From Pseudoxanthomonas beigongshangi (lineage in GTDB: Bacteria > Pseudomonadota > Gammaproteobacteria > Xanthomonadales > Xanthomonadaceae): a stretch of 64,000 nucleotides of DNA. The translations under genes were made by a program, and so were the position numbers. The stretch lies in the NCBI RefSeq assembly GCF_016820515.1, contig NZ_JADHDV010000012.1, forward strand, positions 62,001 through 126,000, given 5' to 3'. Each line of letters starts with the position of its first letter. Positions within the stretch are counted from its first letter, which is position 1. Below are positions 37,601 through 43,707 of this stretch, piece after piece. Below the pieces are notes generated by a model, which made no database searches, had not been told where the DNA came from, and saw only the letters and a program-made list of their open reading frames with translations.

Positions 37601-37779
37601 ACAACGACCGTGTCCAGGGTCTTGGCCTGGTCGGTCGCCTGCGACGTGGATTGCTGGGTGGTGTCCGCAGGCGTGGCCTGCGTGGCGGCGTCCTGGCCGA
37701 ACGCGGGGTTGATGACCAGCACGCCCCCCACGAAGGTGAACATGGCCTTCGATTTGAATCTCGCCAACTTCCGGCTCAT
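34603..37779 (-). CDS. TonB-dependent receptor of the xylan locus (TonB-Xanth-Caul type)
   Basis: A 1058-residue outer-membrane receptor. ATG 37779 is fixed by a GAGGG ribosome site. After the signal peptide (ending NPAFGQ) comes a TonB-box-like segment TLDTVVVSGIRSSL, the plug (EDIGKFPDTNLAESLQRITGISIERRDGEG is split here by family convention; key words GKFPDTN and ARGFG) and a 22-strand barrel ending MLGVRYKF. This subfamily is the main importer of plant oligosaccharides in Xanthomonas and Caulobacter, and XylR-controlled members carry xylo-oligosaccharides. Perfect xyl-box palindrome 240 bp upstream. Confidence 0.94.
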   Translation of the reverse strand: MSRKLARFKSKAMFTFVGGVLVINPAFGQDAATQATPADTTQQSTSQATDQAKTLDTVVVSGIRSSLDQSMGMKRDAIGVVDGVTAEDIGKFPDTNLAESLQRITGISIERRDGEGAQVTARGFGPQFNMVTLNGRQIPGADAFGAPGQIPIGGVDGGTRAFNFAQLASEAISALEVFKTGQATVPSGGIGATINIQTDRPFNHTGVVASAGAKAVYDDSQPFDTDMTPEVSGIFSYTNDDKTWGVGLAASYQKRHGGSVQATENAWNIQRWTGTDPALRAGAEVVNAPAIGQLYAMPNDLRYAFADFERERINGQAVIQFAPIDSLTLTLDYTYSTNEISEDRGEQTIWLQRANSFTHLAFDTNEAVATPVYLRDIVGAKDFGYEQQHNEQKYKLDSLGFNAKWDVSDRFRLNFDAHNTKSSSKPNDPLTGGGATYFSLAGTNNCTVGPYCGGNWAQELRFNNGLPLGARTWYPDAASAVAGTGGTLNPDFPPEQLGSQVLRINAQTQETEIKQGRIDGEFDFEDGRFQFGVDSSRMTMRRRQATEMYATLGDWGVANAGDEPGLTDLLRRTSIIGLFDDYSANGAAPGAWRGNTSDLARWAAGEYGASNRYNPQLAADNKIEEKTDSVYLQLEMQGELGGMATQTRIGVRYERTDVTSTSAVAVPNAIEWSANNDFRILRSDEVQPFSETNRYSYLLPNLDFGIDFTDTLKGRASFSKTIARPPYGNLYAGPNPNQPTGSVLVNPSTRAGGDAQNPALEPLESDNLDLALEWYFADASYVSVTYWNKAVDNFIGNTVVRESLYGLTDPTSGPDAQAALDFLQSQACVTQVSGAGNDVDAACSANDTALFTALAMLRNAGATGGLAAYDGSSAQVLEMETDYNLVGEADDPLYLFDVNRPVNQNKAKLRGWEIGGQYFLGDSGFGLFANYTIVNGDVGFDNTVLDRDQFALLGLSDTANLMLMYEKYGWSVRLAWNWRDEYLIAANQNGSNRNPYYVEEYEQWDLSVNYALSDRWSLGFEAINLTGEDVRWHGRSEKQVIKLVDQSPRYMLGVRYKF

Positions 37780-38227
37780 GAACTTGCCCTCAGGTCTGGA
37801 GTTGCACGGAAACTGCACGCGTTCATGGATCTCCCCTTTCACGATCAATGGATGTATCGCCCTCCCAAGGGCGCCCACGGGCATGGCCCGTTATTTCCAG
37901 ACCGGAACCGGGCGCGGCGTCCGAGGGCGCACGACCTGGTATTCCGGCTTCAAAACGTGGTTGGACGACTAGCGCGCGATGGAGGGGCAGGCCATTGACC
38001 GGGCTGTGCAGCAGTCGAGTGGTAGCGCTACCATTACGTTGGGCCGCAGACTAATCACGCGTCTTCGTCCTTGTCACCATGCAGCGCAGCAAATCGACGC
38101 AAAGTCCCCGAAACACCGCGCCGAGTACGTTGGGAGGAACCGTGATGGAAACGATTCCAGCCACGGGACTGCGCGTGTAATGGAGGTTTCCCGCCCGCAG
38201 GCCGCCTGAACCACGCAGAATGACCGG
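37780..38227. other. 448-bp divergent promoter region between TBDR and lacI paralog 2
   Basis: No gene recognised. It holds the perfect xyl-box at 38020-38033 and must contain both divergent promoters. The xyl-box is placed where it could serve either gene. Confidence 0.6.
38020..38033. promoter_or_regulatory. Perfect xyl-box palindrome TGGTAGCGCTACCA
   Basis: Fully self-complementary 14-mer, matching the xyl-box TGGTAGCGCTAACA in 13 positions. Lies between the TBDR and the second lacI gene. Confidence 0.85.
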
Positions 38228-39313
38228 ATGAATTCCCGCATGAACAAGACCAGCAAGTCGGTCCGCCGCAAGGGACGGGCCATCACCATCGACGAAGTCG
38301 CCGCGCACGCCGGCGTCTCGCCGATGACCGTGTCCCGCGTGATCAATGGCCACGAAGGCGTGCGCGACGCCAATCGCGAACGGGTGATGCGCAGCGTGCG
38401 CGAGCTCGGCTATCGGCCCAACCTGGCCGCCAGCGCGCTGGCCGCGGCGCAGCACACCTGCATCGCGCTGATCTACACCAACCCCAGCTCCAGCTACCTG
38501 CGCGAGCTGCTGGTCGGCGCCTTGCGCGGCTCGGCGCGCGCGGCCGCGCAATTGGTGATCGCCACCTGGGACACCCTCGACGCGGAAGGCCAGCGCGCCG
38601 CCGCGCGGCAGTTGGCGCAGAGCGTGGCGGGCGTGATCCTGCCGCCGCCGCTATGCGAGTCCAAGGCGATCGTCGCCGAGTTCGCGCAGGCCGGAATTCC
38701 GGTCGTCGCGATCGCGTCGGCGCATTTCAGCGACCGGATTTCCTGCGTGCGCATCGACGACCATCGCGCCAGCCACGAAATGACCACGCACCTGATCGCG
38801 CACGGCCATACCCGCATCGGCTACATCAAGGGCGATCCCAACCAGACCGCCAGCGCGCATCGCCTGCGCGGCTACCAGGAAGCCCTGGCCGAGGCCGGCC
38901 TCGCCTTCGACGAGGCACTGGTCCAACCCGGCTATTTCACCTATCGCTCGGGCCTGGAAGCGGCGGAGAACCTGCTGGCCCTGCGCCGCCCGCCGACCGC
39001 CATCTTCGCCAGCAATGACGACATGGCTTCCGCGGTGGTCTCCGTCGCCCACCGCCGCGGCCTGGACGTGCCGCGCGATCTCTCCGTGGTTGGCTTCGAC
39101 GACACCTCGGCGGCGACGATGGTCTGGCCCGAACTGACCACCGTCCACCAGCCGGTCGCCTCGATGTCCGATGCGGCCATCGACATCCTGCTGCGCGAAA
39201 TCCGGCGCCCGAATACCTCGGCGCGCACCCTGGTCAACCATGTCGTCCCGCATCAGTTGGTGAAGCGTGCCTCGGTCGAAACCCTCGCCAAGCGCAAGAC
39301 GGGCGGACGGTAG
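38228..39313 (+). CDS. LacI-family regulator, XylR-type (paralog 2)
   Basis: A 361-residue protein from ATG 38228; ATG 38240 (MNKTSK) is an alternative. HTH ITIDEVAAHAGVSPMTVSRVING near residues 19-41, hinge PNLAASALAAAQH, and an effector domain nearly the same as the protein at 25251 (VAGVILPPPLCESK, PTAIFASNDDMASA, SVVGFDDTSAATMVWPELTTVHQP). Both proteins carry the same recognition-helix residues (SPMTVSRVING), so both probably bind xyl-box sites. It is divergent from the xylan TBDR and its operator. One of the two is probably the true XylR; the other may respond to a different sugar. Confidence 0.93.
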   Translation: MNSRMNKTSKSVRRKGRAITIDEVAAHAGVSPMTVSRVINGHEGVRDANRERVMRSVRELGYRPNLAASALAAAQHTCIALIYTNPSSSYLRELLVGALRGSARAAAQLVIATWDTLDAEGQRAAARQLAQSVAGVILPPPLCESKAIVAEFAQAGIPVVAIASAHFSDRISCVRIDDHRASHEMTTHLIAHGHTRIGYIKGDPNQTASAHRLRGYQEALAEAGLAFDEALVQPGYFTYRSGLEAAENLLALRRPPTAIFASNDDMASAVVSVAHRRGLDVPRDLSVVGFDDTSAATMVWPELTTVHQPVASMSDAAIDILLREIRRPNTSARTLVNHVVPHQLVKRASVETLAKRKTGGR

Positions 39314-39609
39314 AAGGTTGGGAGACAGAGGCCAGGTGACATGCGTGGTGCGGGCCACCGATGAAGTGCTCAGTGACTCACGCCATTGGCGTCGCGAGCA
39401 GGCCGTCCGGGAAGGCGAGAAGCAACGGCAAGCATCCGCAACGCCGGATTCATCCGTACGCGGACGCAGTAGCGAGACCGGCATCGAATGCCCGCCCGTC
39501 AAGGGAACCCCCGTCCATATCACGCTTCCCTTGGCGTCGCCGGCCGGATAACGGCCAAGAAAGGCGCGCATTGGCTCCCCGGAACCTTTAGCGCATTTTG
39601 TTCAAGCCC

Positions 39610-39981
39610 TTATGGGGCCAGATAAAAGTCCATGGGGATGAGTTCGACGGCCCACCCTCCCTCTTCGCCCAAGATGGCGGCCGGGTGCATAGAGGCGATG
39701 CGCAATGCCTCCTCAGGGCTGTCCGCCTCAATGATGAACAGGCCACCCACCACTTCCTTCGCCTCGGCGTAAGGTCCATCGGTGACATGCGTCTTGCCGC
39801 CACGCGGACGAAGCGTCCGCCAGCTTCCGGTATCGCCCAGTGACGCGGACACCCGCACCTTGCCGGTCGCGAGCATCTTTTCGTCCAGGGCGGGACACTG
39901 GCTCTCCAGCGCTTCCACTTCGTCTGGACTCATTGCGGCGAACTTTTCGGGGGAGTAATAGGCAAGGCCGAGGTACTTCAT
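39610..39981 (-). CDS. YCII-related domain protein
   Basis: A 123-residue cytoplasmic protein, MKYLGLAYYSPEKFAAM at the start, the family's conserved TDGPYAEAKEVVGG block and a C-terminal ADSPEEALRIASMHP helix. It has the ferredoxin-like dimeric alpha/beta-barrel fold. Such proteins are often paired with sigma factors, but none is nearby. The 296 bp before it (39314-39609) hold no recognisable gene. Confidence 0.9.
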   Translation of the reverse strand: MKYLGLAYYSPEKFAAMSPDEVEALESQCPALDEKMLATGKVRVSASLGDTGSWRTLRPRGGKTHVTDGPYAEAKEVVGGLFIIEADSPEEALRIASMHPAAILGEEGGWAVELIPMDFYLAP

Positions 39982-40069
39982 GGGAGGTCCTTTGTGTGAG
40001 TGTATTTCACGACGAAGCAGAGGACGGAAATCGACCCGCTTGGGAATCGTCTAATCAAGGAGTGAATCC

Positions 40070-40696
40070 ATGAAGAGCAAGATGTCATCCTGCGTGTTTG
40101 CGGTTCTGATGACTGGACTATTTTTCGCCGCGACCGCTGGCGCCACAACGAAAACAATCTACGCGACGGCAAATAGCAACGGTTCGACCACGGGTAGTGC
40201 TTCGATGTCGTCGGCCTCCAAGGTCACGTGTACATCCGCATCAGGGGGAGGCACCAGCTCCCGGTGCTTCATTCAAGCCCCCGGCTGGAGTGGTCTGTTG
40301 ACGGCCGGACAATCGATCGGGACCAGCGGGCCAGGCACGGTCACCCTTTCGTGTGCCGGGACCTACCCGGTGGGTGGGTCATTGTCTTGTTCCGCAAAGG
40401 TTGATGACACCACCTGTTCGCCTGAACAGACTCTCTCGGCCTCCGCGAATTGGGCAGGTACCACGCAGGGTCTCGCAGCCATAAAGGGACCGGCGATCGT
40501 TGAATGCACGTTTGCGTCCGGCGGTGGTACCAGCTCCAGGTGCTTTGTTACGGCGCCTGGGTTCAGTGGACTCATGTTGGAGGGCCAGACGGTTTCCGCC
40601 ACGGGTGCCGGCACCGTGGTTCTGGGGTGCGCAGGCAGCTACCCGGTAGGCGGCTCTCTGTCTTGCAATGCGCAAGTCAGCCAGATCTGCCCTTGA
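40070..40696 (+). CDS. Secreted Cys-rich protein of two tandem repeats, unknown function
   Basis: A 208-residue protein with a clear signal peptide (VLMTGLFFAATAGA). The mature part consists of two copies of a ~70-residue domain, about 52-120 and 135-205. Each has ASGGGTSSRCF, then APG[WF]SGL, then GxGTVxLxCAG[TS]YPVGGSLSC; each repeat has four similarly placed cysteines, likely two disulfides per copy. No known domain recognised. It begins 7 bp before a region of hairpins and is preceded by an AAGGAG ribosome site. Ser/Thr/Gly-rich composition and disulfides point to the cell envelope or outside. Confidence 0.8.
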   Translation: MKSKMSSCVFAVLMTGLFFAATAGATTKTIYATANSNGSTTGSASMSSASKVTCTSASGGGTSSRCFIQAPGWSGLLTAGQSIGTSGPGTVTLSCAGTYPVGGSLSCSAKVDDTTCSPEQTLSASANWAGTTQGLAAIKGPAIVECTFASGGGTSSRCFVTAPGFSGLMLEGQTVSATGAGTVVLGCAGSYPVGGSLSCNAQVSQICP

Positions 40697-40724
40697 CCAG
40701 GCGCTGATGCTGCAAGGATGAACG

Positions 40725-40747
40725 GATGGGCCGCACTGCGGCCCATC
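40725..40747. terminator. Hairpin after the Cys-rich protein gene
   Basis: Perfect 10-bp stem GATGGGCCGC / GCGGCCCATC with a 3-base loop, 29 bp after the stop codon. No clear U tract on the plus strand, so termination strength is uncertain. Confidence 0.55.
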
Positions 40748-40793
40748 TCCATTGGTGTCGGGTAGTTCTTCCACCCGGCAGAGCCGCGCAGCG

Positions 40794-40825
40794 CATGCCA
40801 GGGCGAAACACATCGCCCTGGCATG
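40794..40825. repeat. REP-like palindrome, copy 1
   Basis: CATGCCAGGGCGA, 6-base loop, TCGCCCTGGCATG. A near-identical copy lies at 42033-42064 on the other side of the peptidase gene, and the base pairs and the trailing GACC are shared. Confidence 0.7.
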
Positions 40826-40854
40826 ACCATCGACTGCGGTTTGTCCACCGCCAT

Positions 40855-40880
40855 GGACATCGCCCTTTCGGGCGATGTCC
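40855..40880 (-). terminator. Hairpin after the S51 peptidase gene
   Basis: Perfect 11-bp stem GGACATCGCCC / GGGCGATGTCC with a TTTC loop, beginning 9 bp past the peptidase stop on the minus strand. There is no downstream U tract. Confidence 0.55.
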
Positions 40881-40889
40881 GAGCGGGTT

Positions 40890-41879
40890 TCAGTAAGCCG
40901 AACCACCCGCCTGGGTGGAACTCAGCACACCGGCTTCGGCCGTGACCGTGTAGGTGGTTCCACCCACCGGCGCCCAGTTGACCAGATCGAAGCCATCGCC
41001 GGCGGCGATGCGTGCGACGCCGATGTTGCGATAGGTCAGCGGTTGCTTGGCCGAGCACACCTGCGGCAATCCCGGCGCTTGCAGGAAATACACCTTGCCG
41101 GTGCCGACCACGCTGGCATAGCCGCCGTTGGCGACCAGCAAGGCGGTCGCTTCATCGACGGCGATGCCACGCGGCGCGGAGCTCCAGCCGTTGGCCGCCA
41201 CGCGGCACAGGAAGGCGAGGTTGCGGCCCATGCGGTCGCGCGCGGCGAAGTGGGGGTCGCCGATGACGCCCTGCAGCGTCGACACCGCGGCGAAGTCGCG
41301 GTCGAAGGTCAGGTAGCGGTTGAACGGATCGGCCAAGGCCTGGCTGCTGGTCGCGCCCTGGCTGGCGTTCGCGCTGTAGACGAACTGGGTGAGCACGTTG
41401 AGGCCGGCGCTGGTGCCGCCCACCGGCACGCCCTGCGCGATGCGCGCGTTGAGCGTGGACTGCACCGGCGTGCCTTTCCAGAAATTGATGTAGTTGGACT
41501 GATCGCCGCCGGCAATCCACACCACCTCCGCCTTGGCGATGATGGCCGCGACGTCCGCATGGTTCGCCGCCGCCGCGTCCGGAATGATCAGCGTAGCGAC
41601 CGAATTCGCGTTGGGGCACAGGCCCTGCACGTACGGGTTGTAGGCATCGGCGCCGGTGGCGCGGATGATCAGGAAATCCCCATTGCCGCCCCGGTTGCAA
41701 AGCCACTGGAACGCGGCATCGACATCGCTGCCGCCGCCCATCAGGACGGTGCCGGACGTGGTGGCCGGCGAGACATCGCTCGCGCTGCCGACGCGGACAT
41801 ACGTGTAGGGCGGGGCCTTGCCGGCCATCGCGGAAGTAGCCAGGACCGAAGCGAACAGGAACAGCAGCAGACTGCGCAT
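40890..41879 (-). CDS. Cyanophycinase-like S51-family serine peptidase, exported
   Basis: A 329-residue protein; ATG 41879 is chosen for its GAGGTG ribosome site and the signal peptide (MRSLLLFLFASVLATSAMAGK). The S51 features are present: GTVLMGGGSDVDAAF, WIAGGDQSNYINFW and the nucleophile Ser in GGTSAGLNVL, with a RGIAVDEATALLV strand near the active-site His/Asp. Family members cleave cyanophycin or N-terminal Asp dipeptides; the exported, cysteine-containing form here has no proven substrate. Flanked by two copies of a palindromic repeat, which suggests a mobile or recently moved segment. Confidence 0.88.
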   Translation of the reverse strand: MRSLLLFLFASVLATSAMAGKAPPYTYVRVGSASDVSPATTSGTVLMGGGSDVDAAFQWLCNRGGNGDFLIIRATGADAYNPYVQGLCPNANSVATLIIPDAAAANHADVAAIIAKAEVVWIAGGDQSNYINFWKGTPVQSTLNARIAQGVPVGGTSAGLNVLTQFVYSANASQGATSSQALADPFNRYLTFDRDFAAVSTLQGVIGDPHFAARDRMGRNLAFLCRVAANGWSSAPRGIAVDEATALLVANGGYASVVGTGKVYFLQAPGLPQVCSAKQPLTYRNIGVARIAAGDGFDLVNWAPVGGTTYTVTAEAGVLSSTQAGGSAY

Positions 41880-42032
41880 GGAACACCTCATCGTTGGGTG
41901 ACAAAAACCCAGACGAGCCAGTTGTCCCAATCCCCCACGCACCGCGACAGGCGGTCGCGTGCGGGCGCCATGCCCGAAACTCCTCTTACGCCCGCACCCA
42001 AGCCCTCCAAGGCAGGCCCTGCCCCGCCAACA

Positions 42033-42064
42033 CATGCCAGGGCGGAACACATCGCCCTGGCATG
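42033..42064. repeat. REP-like palindrome, copy 2
   Basis: CATGCCAGGGCGG, 6-base loop, TCGCCCTGGCATG, followed by the same GACC as copy 1. Confidence 0.7.
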
Positions 42065-42078
42065 ACCGTCGCCCGGTG

Positions 42079-42384
42079 CTAGCGCATCGCGCGCTTGCGC
42101 TTCAGCACCTTTCGCTCGGACCCATCGCCGGCCTCGGGCGCCCGGACCGATATCCACTCCGACTGGCTCATGATCCGGTCCACCTGGCGCTCCATGTTCT
42201 CGAAGCTCGCATACCAGCGGTGAATCGCCATGGTCGGCTCGTTGTCCTCATCGCCACCACACGCGGCGCTGAGACAGCTCATCAGATTGAGCTGGTTGCG
42301 CAACTGCTTCAACTCGTAGATTGCGGCTTCGGAAAAGAAATAACCCGTGCGTGGCAACGGGGTCGCGGGGGCATCAGAACTCAT
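42079..42384 (-). CDS. XAC0095-like small protein
   Basis: A 101-residue protein from ATG 42384, which has GGAG 8 bases before; a GTG at 42423 would add 13 residues. The region TGYFFSEAAIYELKQLRNQLNLMSCLSA resembles the XAC0095-like domain (a short motif GYxxxExAxxxLxxLRxxL found in many small Xanthomonadaceae proteins of unknown function). It ends in a basic tail (KVLKRKRAMR). The gene is preceded by a long, strongly structured leader (42414-42520). Assignment to the family is by motif only. Confidence 0.65.
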   Translation of the reverse strand: MSSDAPATPLPRTGYFFSEAAIYELKQLRNQLNLMSCLSAACGGDEDNEPTMAIHRWYASFENMERQVDRIMSQSEWISVRAPEAGDGSERKVLKRKRAMR

Positions 42385-42413
42385 CGGCGGTACTCCAGTC
42401 CGCGGGGAAAGAA

Positions 42414-42520
42414 CCCCGTTCACTAAAGTGCGAACGGGGATGTCGGGAGGCTAGAAAACCGCATTGAGTCGGCGGGCGTATTCCCTCAAGAAGAGGTGTT
42501 TTATTAGCCGCCCTCCCGAC
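42414..42520 (-). ncRNA. Candidate structured leader RNA of the XAC0095-like gene
   Basis: Two adjacent structures. First, CCCCGTTC (42414-42421) pairs with GAACGGGG (42432-42439), with an inner CACT/AGTG. Second, GTCGGGA plus GGCTA (42442-42453) pairs with TAGCC (42505-42509) and TCCCGAC (42514-42520); inside are AAAAC/GTTTT (42455-42459, 42498-42502), CCGC/GCGG and CCTC/GAGG arms, making a branched fold. It lies 30-136 bp before the XAC0095-like start. Whether it acts on the minus strand as a leader or as an independent RNA is not known. Confidence 0.5.
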
Positions 42521-42849
42521 GCTGAACTTCTATCGCGTCGGAGTACCGATGTCGCTAGTACAGAAGAGCCACCGAGAGATGCTGCGATGGCTCCGCTCAA
42601 TGAAGGAGTTTCTAGACTCCGGCGACGAGTCTGCCTTCGCCGTTAAACGCATTCAATGCTTTGGCGTTCAAAGTTAGTTTAGTGACTGGATCGGGCTACA
42701 TCCCATGTATCGTAGCAGCTGACCGCTTGCTGTTTCCGATGGGTTTCAGCTGCTGCAACTGCCTCTGTTTTTAGAGATTCTCCAAAATAGGTTCTATGCC
42801 TTTACCTTTCAGGTATCTGCCGCAGCCCATTTTATCTGAACGGCAACTC
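42521..42849. other. 329-bp intergenic at the left edge of the low-GC island
   Basis: No gene recognised. Base composition shifts visibly to lower GC from about 42650. Short imperfect hairpins occur around 42590-42640, but nothing assignable. It probably marks the boundary between core and inserted DNA. Confidence 0.4.
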
Positions 42850-43611
42850 TTACGATCGCAGCTTTGCATCGAAGTACTGCATTAGGCTCCTGACCAGGTT
42901 GATAACAAGAAGCGCCTCGTCGTGAGAGATCAACTCCTCGTTTGCATGTGCGAGGGTCGCACGGTTACGGATCGGGTCCAGCTGCTCCAACAGTGTCGCG
43001 GCGCTATTGAGAATATTCTTCATGGCCGCTTGCTGTGCCATCGGAGCCTCGAAGCCTGGATGGCGCTGCCTAAGCACCTTGAAGTAGTACACGATTCTGG
43101 GATCGCTTGGTGCATCTGAAAGATCCAAATTAGCAGTACGACAGGCCGTTCTTAGATAGCCATGTAGTGCCGTATGCAAACGATCAACGGCACTAGTAGG
43201 ACCATGCGTCTTGAGGAGCGTTGTCGCCTCTGCTAAAGCACGTTGAACAATGTCGCTGGTGACTCTCGGCTCCTCACCGTCGACTACAGCCACTTGCTGG
43301 CACCGCTTGGCTAACGCCAATAGCTTCTGATAAGCGGTCGCGTTGCGTTGCATCTCGGAACCGACTGGGAATCGCCGAGCCAAGCCAATCAGAATGGCAG
43401 CCTGGGTGCGCGGCTCGGATGCGCTGAGGATGGCGATGAATTTCTTTCTTGTCGTGTTCTCTGCGAATGCGTCGACATCGATCTCAAGATCGCAGTAGTC
43501 CGCATAAAACTCACGATGGGAGGCGTAGCTGAAATCGCCCAGATAGCCACCTGAGACCCCGATGTAATTGTTAACCACCCAGTGGATTTCGCTCGATTTA
43601 AGCCCCTCCAT
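42850..43611 (-). CDS. Abortive-infection family protein (Abi-C domain)
   Basis: A 253-residue protein. The C-terminal half (about 130-250) resembles the Abi-C domain: DRLHTALHGYLRTACRT, then KNILNSAATLLEQLDPIRN, RATLAHANEEL and the final LVINLVRSLMQYFDA, giving the R..N/RN..AHA pattern shared with HEPN-like RNases. The N-terminal part (NNYIGVSGGYLGDFSY, REFYADYCDLEIDVDAF, TRKKFIAIL) is found in AbiJ-like proteins. These act in phage-induced growth arrest or suicide. It is divergent from the helicase-nuclease gene with only 96 bp between the starts. Codon use is less GC-rich than the neighbours, consistent with transfer. Confidence 0.8.
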   Translation of the reverse strand: MEGLKSSEIHWVVNNYIGVSGGYLGDFSYASHREFYADYCDLEIDVDAFAENTTRKKFIAILSASEPRTQAAILIGLARRFPVGSEMQRNATAYQKLLALAKRCQQVAVVDGEEPRVTSDIVQRALAEATTLLKTHGPTSAVDRLHTALHGYLRTACRTANLDLSDAPSDPRIVYYFKVLRQRHPGFEAPMAQQAAMKNILNSAATLLEQLDPIRNRATLAHANEELISHDEALLVINLVRSLMQYFDAKLRS

Positions 43612-43707
43612 GGCGCCCCCTCAGGCCCTCAAATAGTGGATGGCGGTCTCATTTGGGAGCACTATAGCGCCTTGTTGGCCGCCGGGGGGCGGCAGGGGAT
43701 AGGTGCG

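Noticed and set aside
42444-42530. Integron attC site
   Set aside because: A long imperfect palindrome is present but no GTTRRRY core sites are visible, and no integrase gene is nearby.
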